Source of the DNA: Halorubrum sodomense
Lineage (GTDB): Archaea > Halobacteriota > Halobacteria > Halobacteriales > Haloferacaceae
Direction of reading: 5' to 3'
Assembly (NCBI RefSeq): GCF_900111935.1
Contig: NZ_FOYN01000003.1
Coordinates: 186,001 to 250,000 of the forward strand
Length of the DNA stretch: 64,000 nucleotides
Shown here in pieces: positions 33,847 to 41,642 of the stretch. The notes beneath the pieces were generated by a model. The model did not search any database. It saw only the letters and a program-made list of their open reading frames with translations, and was not told where the DNA came from. Both the position numbers and the translations under genes were made by a program. How positions within the stretch are numbered: position 1 is the first letter of the stretch; each line of letters starts with the position of its first letter.

Positions 33847-33889
33847 CCGTAGCCGTGACCCGGTCGACCTCGCTTCGGAGGAGACCGCG

Positions 33890-34222
33890 TCAGTCGCGTC
33901 GGTGCCCGAGCGGCTTCTTCTGGTCGACCTCGACCTCGACGTGGATCGAGTCGGGGAAGTCGCGCCCGACGACGTCGCGCGCGATGTCGTCGGCGCCGTG
34001 GATCTCCATCGAACGTCGGTACACGTCGTAGCGCCACGGCGAGAACTCGTCGCCGGGCGCGAGGTTCTTGTACAGCGGGACGGTGACGTTCTCCGAGGGG
34101 CTCGCGTGGGGGCCCTTACACTCGGCGCCCTTGCGTTCGAGGGTCTCCTTGAGTTCCTGAACGGTCTCGGCGAGCACGTCGCGGTCGCCGGACGCGAAGT
34201 CGAGTTTCGTGACGAAGGTCAT
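33890..34222 (-). CDS. uS10/mL48 family protein (S10-like)
   Basis: The 110-residue protein starts MTFVTKLDFASGDRDVLAETVQELKETLERKGAECKGPHASP and continues VTVPLYKNLAPGDEFSPWRYDVYRRSMEIHG, ending SIHVEVEVDQKK. This is the S10 ferredoxin-like fold with the loop shortened. Haloarchaea carry a standard S10 next to elongation factor 1-alpha. This divergent paralogue is widespread in them and may be a ribosome-associated or specialised S10; that role is inference. Confidence 0.85.
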   Translation of the reverse strand: MTFVTKLDFASGDRDVLAETVQELKETLERKGAECKGPHASPSENVTVPLYKNLAPGDEFSPWRYDVYRRSMEIHGADDIARDVVGRDFPDSIHVEVEVDQKKPLGHRRD

Positions 34223-34364
34223 GGCTGGGGGTCGTGCGCCAATGGCCGCCCGAGCGGTAAAAACGCATCTACCCGTCGTCGGGGTGGCCGCCCGCTCCCC
34301 GAATCCCCCTCGGAGACCGGTCGACGCAGCCGAGTCGCTCGTCTCTGTTCGGAAGTCCGACACG

Positions 34365-34374
34365 CTCTTTAGGG
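34365..34374 (+). promoter_or_regulatory. TATA box for the Nudix gene
   Basis: CTCTTTAGGG is centred about 26 nt before the ATG at 34396. Confidence 0.45.
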
Positions 34375-34395
34375 GTGATCGCTTACCTGCGGCCA

Positions 34396-34842
34396 ATGAC
34401 GGTCGAAGCGACCAGTGCCGGAGCCATCCTCTTCCGCGATACCCGCGGCGAACGGGAGTACTTGCTCCTGAAGAGCCGACCGGGGGACTGGGAGTTCCCC
34501 AAAGGCGGGGTCGAGGGGGACGAGGAGCTCCAGCAGACGGCGATACGAGAAGTCGGCGAGGAGGCCGGGATCGAGGATTTCCGGCTGATCGACGGGTTCC
34601 GCAGGGAGTACGACTACGTGTTCGAGGCGAACGGGAAGACCATCCACAAGACGGTCCACCTGTTCATCGCCCGCTCGTTCGAGGCGAGCGCCGAGCTCTC
34701 GAAGGAACACCGCGACCTCCAGTGGCGCGACTACGACCAGGCGCTCAACACGATCACCCAGGACGGGCCGCGAGACATCTTAGAGGAGGCCCACGACTAC
34801 CTCGACGAGCGGAAAGACGAGGAGGAGGGGAAGTACGTGTAA
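34396..34842 (+). CDS. Nudix hydrolase, diadenosine-tetraphosphatase-like
   Basis: This 148-residue protein has a full Nudix box starting at GGVEGDEELQQTAIREV and continuing GEEAGI (GX5EX7REUXEEXGU). AGAILFRDTRGEREYLLLKSRPGDWEFPKG precedes it, and KTIHKTVHLFIARS and the acidic LQWRDYDQAL follow, as in asymmetrical Ap4A hydrolases. It would remove alarmone-type dinucleotides. The stop is only 11 bp from the end of the convergent tnpB, so the IS element has inserted essentially at the gene's 3' end. Confidence 0.87.
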   Translation: MTVEATSAGAILFRDTRGEREYLLLKSRPGDWEFPKGGVEGDEELQQTAIREVGEEAGIEDFRLIDGFRREYDYVFEANGKTIHKTVHLFIARSFEASAELSKEHRDLQWRDYDQALNTITQDGPRDILEEAHDYLDERKDEEEGKYV

Positions 34843-34940
34843 ACTACCCTACCCTACTCGCTCACGGCGCTGCCGTTCGTGGTTCGAGACGGGTCCGCCG
34901 TCTCGTCATCACGAGAGACGCGGCGCGTCTCTCGAACGAC
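34843..34940 (-). ncRNA. Candidate omega/re-RNA scaffold overlapping the 3' end of tnpB-1
   Basis: Three consecutive perfect hairpins occupy the last part of the tnpB-1 transcript: 11-bp arms CGAGAGACGCG (34912-34934), 8-bp arms CGAGACGG (34885-34905) and 4-bp arms CGGC (34865-34875). TnpB guide RNAs in IS200/IS605 elements are processed from exactly this 3' region, with the guide reading into flanking DNA. The boundary near 34843 and the guide (reading into the Nudix 3' end) are inferred. Confidence 0.5.
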
Positions 34941-36188
34941 TTCGTTGAGGGTAGGCCTTTCGCGTGGACTCCCGTTCTGGCCATCGCTGGCAGGCTCGTA
35001 ATCGCCGTTCACGTTCAACGTCCCGCGATTCAAGCGCACGTTTACGGGTGCGCCTCCGCCCGACGACGTTTGCGCCGAGCGGAGATGCTTCAGACCGATA
35101 TTCTTCGCCGCGTTGTAGTCGGCGTTCACTTCGTAACCGCACTTCTGGCAGCAGAACCGCGCTTGTGTCTCGCGGTTCTCTCGGAGTGTCGTCCCGCACT
35201 TGGAACATCGCTGGCTCGTGTACGCAGGACTCACCTGTTCAACCGAGATGCCGACCACCTCGGCTTTATACTCGACGTACTCGAACAGGCGTCGGAACGC
35301 CCACGCGTGGAACTTCTTGGCGTTCGCCATCCGCTCACGAATTCCGGTCAGGTTCTCGAACGCGATCACGTCACAGTCGTATTCGAGGGCTTCCGCGACG
35401 AGTTCTTTCGAGACAGTGTGTAAGAAGTGGTCGTAGCGTCCGGTCTCGGTGCGTCCAACTGACTGGATGGTCTCGTGAGCGGCCCGCGTCCCGAGCTGTT
35501 GAAGCGACCCGCGTCGCTTCTCGAACTCGCGGCGCCAATGGTTCAGCTCTGCCCCGTTCCAGAACGTGCCCGTGGAGGTGACGGCGACGTTTTCGATGCC
35601 GAGGTCAACGCCGAGGACTGTGTTGTGCCCGTCGTTGCCGTCGTCGGCAGTCTCGAACTCCGCGTCCGCCTTTGTGCGGACGTGAAGGTAGAACTCGCCG
35701 TCGCGGTAGTGTAGTTCTGCGCCCGTCACGTCGTAGTCGTCGTTGAACAGATACTCCGAATGAGGCGTCTCGCGATCCTCGTCGGGGAGAACATATCTGG
35801 CGGTGATACGTCCCTCGACGGTCGAAAGCGTCGCGTGGTCGTCGTTGAACGTCGCACATCGCATGTCGTAGACGAGCGTCGGGGCGGAGAAGCGCGGCTT
35901 TCCCGCGTAGTCACCCTGTTTCCAGCGTGCGACAACGCTCTGGACGGCGTCGGCGGCCTTGTTGCGAGCGTTCTGGACGAGATTCGCTTGGAGCCTCGTT
36001 TCGGCCCGCACGTCGTCGTAGGTTTCACGCTGGAGTTGGGCTTTGCTCGTCGTCTTGTACTCACCTCGCCAGGCGTGGTCAACGACGTAGTTGGCGGCCC
36101 ACAGGAACTCGGAGATGGTTTCGTGGAGGAGGGCGGCGTCGCCGTCGGCCACGTCGAGTTTGACGGGGACCGTGCGACGTACCTCCAT
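34854..36188 (-). CDS. tnpB: RNA-guided endonuclease TnpB (IS200/IS605, IS1341-type), no TnpA
   Basis: The 444-residue protein has an intact RuvC site: Asp in [13 protein letters not shown] (about residue 194), Glu in [13 protein letters not shown] (about 277), and Asp in [13 protein letters not shown] (about 355). The zinc finger has CSKCG and CCQKCG between the last two. [21 protein letters not shown] helices and the Ser/Arg-rich C-terminal tail ([14 protein letters not shown]) are as in haloarchaeal relatives. No tnpA transposase lies nearby. TnpB cuts DNA guided by RNA from the element's right end. It appears intact and possibly active. Confidence 0.92.
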   Translation of the reverse strand: MEVRRTVPVKLDVADGDAALLHETISEFLWAANYVVDHAWRGEYKTTSKAQLQRETYDDVRAETRLQANLVQNARNKAADAVQSVVARWKQGDYAGKPRFSAPTLVYDMRCATFNDDHATLSTVEGRITARYVLPDEDRETPHSEYLFNDDYDVTGAELHYRDGEFYLHVRTKADAEFETADDGNDGHNTVLGVDLGIENVAVTSTGTFWNGAELNHWRREFEKRRGSLQQLGTRAAHETIQSVGRTETGRYDHFLHTVSKELVAEALEYDCDVIAFENLTGIRERMANAKKFHAWAFRRLFEYVEYKAEVVGISVEQVSPAYTSQRCSKCGTTLRENRETQARFCCQKCGYEVNADYNAAKNIGLKHLRSAQTSSGGGAPVNVRLNRGTLNVNGDYEPASDGQNGSPRERPTLNEVVRETRRVSRDDETADPSRTTNGSAVSE

Positions 36189-36210
36189 CCGTAATTCAGA
36201 TGTTACGCTA

Positions 36211-36223
36211 AGTATTTATTATA
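36211..36223 (-). promoter_or_regulatory. TATA box for tnpB-1
   Basis: On the minus strand TATAATAAATACT is centred about 28 nt before the ATG at 36188. This AT-rich patch contrasts sharply with the surrounding GC-rich DNA. Confidence 0.6.
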
Positions 36224-36247
36224 GTACTGTTTTTGGAGGAGAGTTAG

Positions 36248-36264
36248 CCACGTGTAGAACGTGG
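36248..36264. mobile_element. Possible left-end hairpin of the tnpB-1 element
   Basis: CCACG and CGTGG pair around a 7-nt loop, some 60 bp upstream of tnpB. Subterminal hairpins are how IS200/IS605 ends are recognised. The exact left boundary is not visible. Confidence 0.4.
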
Positions 36265-36284
36265 TAATGACGGTATCATGTCGG

Positions 36285-36400
36285 TTTCCTCCCCGACCTA
36301 CTCGCTCCCTTCGGTCGCTCTCTCCTCACGGGCCGCAGGCCCGTTCGGATGGTCAGCGGGACCTACGGTCCCGCACGACTCGAGGTCGGGGGCTCCACCT
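36285..36400 (-). mobile_element. Orphan IS605-type right-end structure with expanded loop
   Basis: On the minus strand GGTGGAGCCCCCGACCT pairs (9 bp, CCCCGACCT/AGGTCGGGG at 36291-36299 and 36383-36391) with sequence followed by GGAGGAAACCGACA. This is the pattern of an IS605 right end (compare the end at 46358-46408). The usual short loop is replaced by about 83 bp containing two perfect hairpins: 7-bp arms ACGGGCC with loop GCA (36328-36344) and 8-bp arms GCGGGACC with loop TAC (36356-36374). No tnpB remains on its 5' side. The rest of the gap 36401-36498 holds a T-rich TATA-like patch for the next gene. Confidence 0.5.
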
Positions 36401-36498
36401 TGAATTACGCTGATCGGGACGCGGGGGCGCACCGCGACCGATCGACGCCCGCGCCCCGAGCGATTTCCTTTTGTCCGTACCCGCCGACCGTTCGACCA

Positions 36499-37494
36499 GT
36501 GACGCCCGACGCCGAGTTCGGCTACGAACTGCTGGTCTGCCGGTACGCCGAGCTGGCGTGGCACCCGAGCGAGGGGCCGCGGCCGGCGATCGTCGCCCGC
36601 CAGCTCGGCACCGAGGCGCGCCGCTGGGACACGGTCGTGATCGAGGTCGACCCGGCGGCGTTCGCGCGGCGCCGCGAGTTCGGCGATCGGACTCTCGACT
36701 CGGACCTCCTCCACGTCGTCCGGGGGGCACCAGCCGAGTGGGCGTTCTACCGCGACGCGCTGCCCGATCCCGGCTATCCGTGGCGCTACGTCCGGCAGGC
36801 GGTCCACCGCGCCGCGGGCCGGGACCTGATAGCGAAGCGCCGCGACGGGAATCGGATCCAGATCCGCCGGAAGCGACCGTACCCGGACTGGGTCGAGCGG
36901 ATCGTCGCGGTCGAGAACAAGCCGGACCTGGACCGCTCGGCGGCCGACAGGCTCGTCGACCAGCTCGCCCACGACGTGGAGACCGCGCTCGCCGACGAGG
37001 CGTGGCTGGCGACCGAGACGACCGGTGAGCGCGTCGAACCCGCCCTCCTCCGCGAGCTGCCGGTCGAGGCCGGGATCCTCGCGACCGACTTCTCCGCGGG
37101 CGTCGACGCCGACGCGGCCGACGTGGCGTGGCATCCGAGCGACCTGGCGCCCGCGGAAGGCGAGGCCCGGAGTCCCGAGACCGAGACGCTGCGGCTGGAG
37201 ATCGCCGAGCGCGCCTACGGGAAGGGGTGGCGCTCGTACCACGACACGATGCGCCCCGACTGCCGGCATTTCGAACTCCGGCGCGAGGGGGGCGCGCTCG
37301 TCCCGCACTGCGCGGCGAAGGGGACGCTCCCGACCGCCCGTGAGTGTTCGGGATCCTGTCCGGAGTTCTCACCGGAGCCGCCGGGGTGGCGGACGAACGG
37401 GTGGCCGATCGAGGGCGGCCCCGGGAAGGGGTTCACACGCGTGTTGGCCCGGCGGCGGGACCGCGAACGCGATCGGGTCGAAACCGTTGAGTGA
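36499..37494 (+). CDS. Conserved haloarchaeal protein (DUF5787-like)
   Basis: The 331-residue protein starts at GTG 36499. The order of features is FGYELLVCRYAELAWHPSEG, IVARQLGTEARRWDTVVIEVDP, a winged-helix-like YPWRYVRQAVHRAAGRDLIAKRR, then VERIVAVENKPDLDRSAADRLVDQLAHDVETAL. The C-terminal part has a four-Cys/His stretch (CRHFELR, HCAAKG, CSGSC). The V-E-N-K-P-D core suggests a nuclease-like PD-(D/E)xK fold with E-x-K, but this is inference. I recall the family as DUF5787. Confidence 0.7.
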   Translation: MTPDAEFGYELLVCRYAELAWHPSEGPRPAIVARQLGTEARRWDTVVIEVDPAAFARRREFGDRTLDSDLLHVVRGAPAEWAFYRDALPDPGYPWRYVRQAVHRAAGRDLIAKRRDGNRIQIRRKRPYPDWVERIVAVENKPDLDRSAADRLVDQLAHDVETALADEAWLATETTGERVEPALLRELPVEAGILATDFSAGVDADAADVAWHPSDLAPAEGEARSPETETLRLEIAERAYGKGWRSYHDTMRPDCRHFELRREGGALVPHCAAKGTLPTARECSGSCPEFSPEPPGWRTNGWPIEGGPGKGFTRVLARRRDRERDRVETVE

Positions 37495-37515
37495 GCGGCG
37501 GTACCAGCCGGTCGT

Positions 37516-37725
37516 ATGCGGTTCCCCACCCCCCCGCTCTCCGAGTACGCGATCAACACGGCGTTCGTGGTCCTCACGCTGGCCGTCCTCCAGTACACCG
37601 GCTGGCTCTCCGACGACCCCGCCGGGCTCGAACCGGCGTTCCTCGCCGTGGTCGCGGTGACGTTCCCGGCCTTCTCGTACCTGATCGCCCTCGTCGGAGC
37701 GAACGTTCGGTCGAACGCGGAGTGA
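37516..37725 (+). CDS. Small two-helix membrane protein
   Basis: This 69-residue protein has two hydrophobic segments (about residues 11-28 and 40-62) separated by a short loop with DDPAGLEP. The ATG follows 21 bp after the DUF5787-like gene, probably in the same transcript. No recognised family. Confidence 0.6.
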   Translation: MRFPTPPLSEYAINTAFVVLTLAVLQYTGWLSDDPAGLEPAFLAVVAVTFPAFSYLIALVGANVRSNAE

Positions 37726-37795
37726 GGCTCGGCGGCGTCGACCGAGCCGTCCGCGGCCGCCCCGTAACCACCCCCGACGCCAGCGCGGTCGCCCC

Positions 37796-40700
37796 CTACG
37801 CCAGCGCGGCCGCCAGCTTCTCGATCGGGTGCGTGGGCTCCGGCACCTCGCCCGGCCCCTCCTCCAGCTGCGTCCGGCAGGAGGTGCCGGGCGCGACGAG
37901 TTCGTCGCCGTCGCTGGCCAGGACCTGTTCGAACAGGGTCTCCCCGATGGCCTTGCTCATCGAGTAGTGTTCGGCCTCGTATCCGAACGAGCCGGCCATC
38001 CCGCAACACGAGGAGTCGAGCGGGTCGACGCCGTAGCCGGCGCGCCGAAGGACACCGACGGCGTGGTGGTCCTTCTTCGTCGCCTTCTGGTGGCAGTGGC
38101 CGTGGTAGGTGAGCGACTCCGTGGGCGCGTCGAGGTCGATATCCTCGTCGAGCCGACGGGCGTCGACGTACTCCATGACGCCGTAGGCGCTCTCGGAGAC
38201 GGCGGCCACGTCGGCGTCGGGCACGTCGCTGGCGCCGCCGTCGAGCAGGTCGTGGTAGTCCGACTGAAGCATGACGGCGTCAGAGGGCTCGACGACCACC
38301 ACGTCCCAGCCGTCGCGGACGTCCGGCGCGAGCGTCTCGACGGCGGACTCGGCGGTCGCGCGTGAGACGTCGAGCATCCCCTTCGAGTGCGGTGGGCGCC
38401 CGCTGCCGTCCACGTCCGGAATTTCCACGTGGCAGTTCGCGGCCTCCAGCACGCGCACGGCGGCCTTCCCCGCGCCGGGGTTGGTGTAGGTGGTGTACAC
38501 GTCGGGGAACAGGAGGACGTCGCGGTCGGCCTCCTCGCGCGGGACGCCCGCGCCGCCGCGCGCCTCGAACCAGTCGACGAGCGTCTCCGAGCGGAAGGCG
38601 GGGAGGTCTCGCTCCCTCGCGATACCGAGCGCCTTCTCCGCGATGAGCCCGCTCCCGGGGAGTTTGTTCGGGAGGTTCGAGAGCGGGGCGAACTTCGAGG
38701 CGAGCGGCGCGAGCGACTCGAAGCGGCCGAGCAGTCGCGTTCGAAGGTCGACACCGTGTTCCTCGTGGTGGGCGTGTTCGACCTCGGCCTTCAGCTTCGC
38801 CATGTCGACGCCGCTCGGGCAGTCGACCTTACAGCCCTTGCAGCCGACACAGAGGTCCATCACCTCGGTGACGAACTCGTCGTCGGTCGGATCGGCGGGG
38901 AGTTCGCCGCTCATGGCGCCGCGGAGGGCGTTCGCCCGGCCGCGCGTCGACTGGATCTCCTCGTCGGCGGCGCGGTAGGTCGGACACATCACGCCCCCGG
39001 TCGTCTCTTGGGGTCCTCGACAGCCGCCGCAGCCATGGCAGAGTTCGACCATCCCCTGCATTCCGTTGTCGACGGCCCACTCCATCGCCGGATCGAAGCC
39101 GGCGTCGTGCTCGTAGTCGGCGTCGAACCGGAGGTTCTCGCGCATGTCGAACTCCCCGCAGACGTTGCCGGGGTTGAGCAGCCAGTCTGGGTCGAACGCG
39201 GTCTTCAACTCGCGGAACGCCTCCCAGAGGTCGTCGCCGTACAGCTTGCGGTTCCACTGGGTGCGCGCGCGGCCGTCGCCGTGTTCGCCCGAGACCGACC
39301 CGCCGAGCCGGACCACCGCGTCGGTGACGCGGTCCGCGATGTCGAGCATCGCCTCGACGTCGTCGACGTCCTTCGTGTTGATCAGCGGGCGGACGTGGAG
39401 GACGCCTGGTCCGGCGTGCGCGTAGAAGGTGGCGAAGGTGTCGTTGTCGTCGAGGATCTCCTGGAACTCGCGGGTGTACTCGGGGAGGTGTTCCGGCGGG
39501 ATGGCGCAGTCCTCGATGAAGGAGATGTGCTTCTCGTCGGTGGTCCGCGAGAGGAGGATCGGCAGGCCCGCCTTGCGCATCTTCCAGAACCGGTCGCGCT
39601 TCTCGGGGTCGTGCGCCTCCATCGCGTGGACCGCCCGACGGGGGTGGCTCGTCGTCTCCGCGGCGCCCGCGCTCGGGTCGACCGCGGTGTCGACGGCGCC
39701 CGCCTCCCCGTCGAGGGCGCCCGCCTCCCCGTCCGCCTCCTCGTCGACAGCGCCAACTCGATCCGCGATCAGGTCCGCGACCTTCCGTTTCCCCTCGGCG
39801 TCGCTGTCGGCGTAGAACTCGACGAGGAGGACGGAGTCGGTGCCGTCGGGGAGCGTCCCGACGACGTCTTCGAACTCCGGCGTGTCGGCCGCCAGGCCCA
39901 GCAGCACGTCGTCCATCACCTCGACGGCGGCGGGGTCGTGCTCGAGGCACGCCGCCACGTCCTCCATCGCGTCGAGCAGGTCGTCGTAGGTGAGCAGCGC
40001 GACCGCCTTCGTCTCGGGGATCTCGACGAGCGAGACGGTCGCCTCGGTGACGGTCGCGAGCGTCCCCTCGCTGCCGGCCATGAGGCGGGCGAGGTTGACG
40101 ACGCCTTCCTCGCCGTGCTCGCCGCGATGCTCGGCGAGCAGGCGGTCGAGGTTGTAGCCGGAGACGTTCCGCTTCAGTTCCGGGAACCGCTCGTCGATCC
40201 GGTCGGCCTCCTCGTCGAGGATTCGGACGACCTCGGCGTGGATTCGGGGCAGCAGGTCGTCGGCGTCGGGGTCCGCCGACTCACGCAGATCCTCGACCGC
40301 GACCTCGCCGAACGTCGCCACGGTGCCGTCCGCGAGGACGACCTCCAGTTCCTCGACGTAGTGGTCGGTCTTCCCGTACTTCAGCGAGTGCGAGCCGGTG
40401 GAGTTGTTCCCGATCGCGCCGCCGACCGCGGACTTGTCGCGCCACGCCGGGTCGGGCGCGAACTTCAGCCCGTCGCCCTCGACTGCGGCGTTGAGGTCGC
40501 CCACGTACGCGCCGGCCTGGACGCGGGCCGTCTTCGTGCCGGGATCGGCCGACACCACCTCGTCCATCTCGCCGGTCAGATCCAGGACGACCGCCTCGTT
40601 GACGGTCTGTCCCGCGAGCGAGGTCCCGCCGCCTCGCGGCAGGACGGGGATCCCCTCGGCGAAGCAGTACTCGTGGACGGCCGCGACGTCCGCGGCCGAC

Positions 40701-40903
40701 TCCGGGATCACGACGCCGATCGGCGTCACCTCGTACGCGGAGGCGTCGGTCGCGTACAGCCGCTTCGAGTAGTCGTCGAACCGCACGTCCCCGTCGACGC
40801 GGCGGTCGAGCGCGTCGACGAGGTCCGGTCGCTCCACCTCGCCGCCGGTGTAGTCGAAGTCCCCGCCGTCCGTCGGGTCCGGGCTCGGGGTGTTGGTCGC
40901 CAT
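37796..40903 (-). CDS. FAD-linked oxidase fused to Fe-S/CCG subunit (D-lactate/glycolate dehydrogenase type)
   Basis: The 1035-residue fusion enzyme has three parts. Residues about 60-290 are the FAD-binding (PCMH) domain, with GIPVLPRGGGTSLAGQTV and SAVGGAIGNNSTGSHSLKYG. Residues about 295-590 are the FAD-oxidase C domain (GEHGDGRARTQWNRKLYG). Residues about 630-760 are the 4Fe-4S region, with CHGCGGCRGPQE and CVGCKGCKVDCPSG. The last 250 residues contain CCG domains (SCCGMAGSFGYEAEHYSMSKA). Such fusions oxidise D-lactate or a similar 2-hydroxyacid to the quinone pool. The divergent lutC-lutB genes support lactate. Confidence 0.88.
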   Translation of the reverse strand: MATNTPSPDPTDGGDFDYTGGEVERPDLVDALDRRVDGDVRFDDYSKRLYATDASAYEVTPIGVVIPESAADVAAVHEYCFAEGIPVLPRGGGTSLAGQTVNEAVVLDLTGEMDEVVSADPGTKTARVQAGAYVGDLNAAVEGDGLKFAPDPAWRDKSAVGGAIGNNSTGSHSLKYGKTDHYVEELEVVLADGTVATFGEVAVEDLRESADPDADDLLPRIHAEVVRILDEEADRIDERFPELKRNVSGYNLDRLLAEHRGEHGEEGVVNLARLMAGSEGTLATVTEATVSLVEIPETKAVALLTYDDLLDAMEDVAACLEHDPAAVEVMDDVLLGLAADTPEFEDVVGTLPDGTDSVLLVEFYADSDAEGKRKVADLIADRVGAVDEEADGEAGALDGEAGAVDTAVDPSAGAAETTSHPRRAVHAMEAHDPEKRDRFWKMRKAGLPILLSRTTDEKHISFIEDCAIPPEHLPEYTREFQEILDDNDTFATFYAHAGPGVLHVRPLINTKDVDDVEAMLDIADRVTDAVVRLGGSVSGEHGDGRARTQWNRKLYGDDLWEAFRELKTAFDPDWLLNPGNVCGEFDMRENLRFDADYEHDAGFDPAMEWAVDNGMQGMVELCHGCGGCRGPQETTGGVMCPTYRAADEEIQSTRGRANALRGAMSGELPADPTDDEFVTEVMDLCVGCKGCKVDCPSGVDMAKLKAEVEHAHHEEHGVDLRTRLLGRFESLAPLASKFAPLSNLPNKLPGSGLIAEKALGIARERDLPAFRSETLVDWFEARGGAGVPREEADRDVLLFPDVYTTYTNPGAGKAAVRVLEAANCHVEIPDVDGSGRPPHSKGMLDVSRATAESAVETLAPDVRDGWDVVVVEPSDAVMLQSDYHDLLDGGASDVPDADVAAVSESAYGVMEYVDARRLDEDIDLDAPTESLTYHGHCHQKATKKDHHAVGVLRRAGYGVDPLDSSCCGMAGSFGYEAEHYSMSKAIGETLFEQVLASDGDELVAPGTSCRTQLEEGPGEVPEPTHPIEKLAAALA

Positions 40904-41063
40904 GCGACTCCCTCGCGGTCGAGCGATGAAAAAGCTCCTGCCGCTCGCCCCTCGCGGGAATCCGATCGCCCGAGCGGGGCCGAACCGGAACCGTCACACC
41001 GCCACGGTTCTGCGCGCCGAGAACGGCCCCAACACCCATATGCCGGCCGTCGAAGGAACGATC

Positions 41064-41642
41064 ATGACGCTCGCAGACGCGTCGACGTTCACCCGTCGAC
41101 TCGACGACCTCGGCGTCTCGGTCTCCGCGGGACCGCCGTCGGAGTGCGCGGCCATGATCGACGCGGCCGCGGGCGAGCCGGCGGTCGGGGTACCGCTGAA
41201 CCGTTCCGGCCCGGACGCGTTCGCGGACTCGCCGGCCGGCCTTCCGGACCGGATCGAGACCGACCCCACGACGGCCGACTTACGCGGGGCCCACACCGGC
41301 GTCACCGCGGCCTCGCTCGGCGTCGCCGCGTACGGGAGCGTCGCGCTGGAGGCGGACCCGGACGGGACGGAGCCGGTGGGCCTCTTCGTCGACCGCCACG
41401 TCGTCGTGCTCCGCGAGGCCGACCTCGTCCCGGACATGCCCGACGCCTTCGACTGGCTCGGCCCGCGGGCGCGAGACGAGTCGGTCGACGTGGTGTTCGC
41501 GACCGGCCCGAGCGCGACCGCGGACATGGGCGGGCTGGTCCACGGCGCCCACGGCCCGAAGGAGGTCCACGTGGTGCTGTTGCGGGACGAGGACGCGGCG
41601 GACGGCTCGGACGCCGCTGTCGACGCGGAGGACGGCCAATGA
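41064..41642 (+). CDS. lutC: LutC-type LUD domain protein
   Basis: This 192-residue LUD (lactate utilisation) domain protein has GAHTGVTAASLGVAAYGSVAL, GLFVDRHVVVLREADLVPDMPDAFDWL and ATGPSATADMGGLVHGAHGPKEVHVVLL, the last being the conserved GPSxTADIExxxVxGxHGP motif. It is a subunit of the L-lactate oxidising complex. ATG 41064 is chosen because a TATA-like CCATATG (about 41036) sits about 27 nt before it; an in-frame ATG at 41040 is possible. It overlaps lutB by ATGA. Confidence 0.88.
   Translation: MTLADASTFTRRLDDLGVSVSAGPPSECAAMIDAAAGEPAVGVPLNRSGPDAFADSPAGLPDRIETDPTTADLRGAHTGVTAASLGVAAYGSVALEADPDGTEPVGLFVDRHVVVLREADLVPDMPDAFDWLGPRARDESVDVVFATGPSATADMGGLVHGAHGPKEVHVVLLRDEDAADGSDAAVDAEDGQ

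Noticed and set aside
38387-41638. A very long open frame on the plus strand, opposite the FAD/Fe-S dehydrogenase gene and running into lutB.
   Set aside because: The minus-strand frame encodes recognisable FAD and Fe-S domains. The plus frame over 38387-41638 is an antisense shadow kept open by high GC; only its part from 41639 on (lutB) is a real gene.
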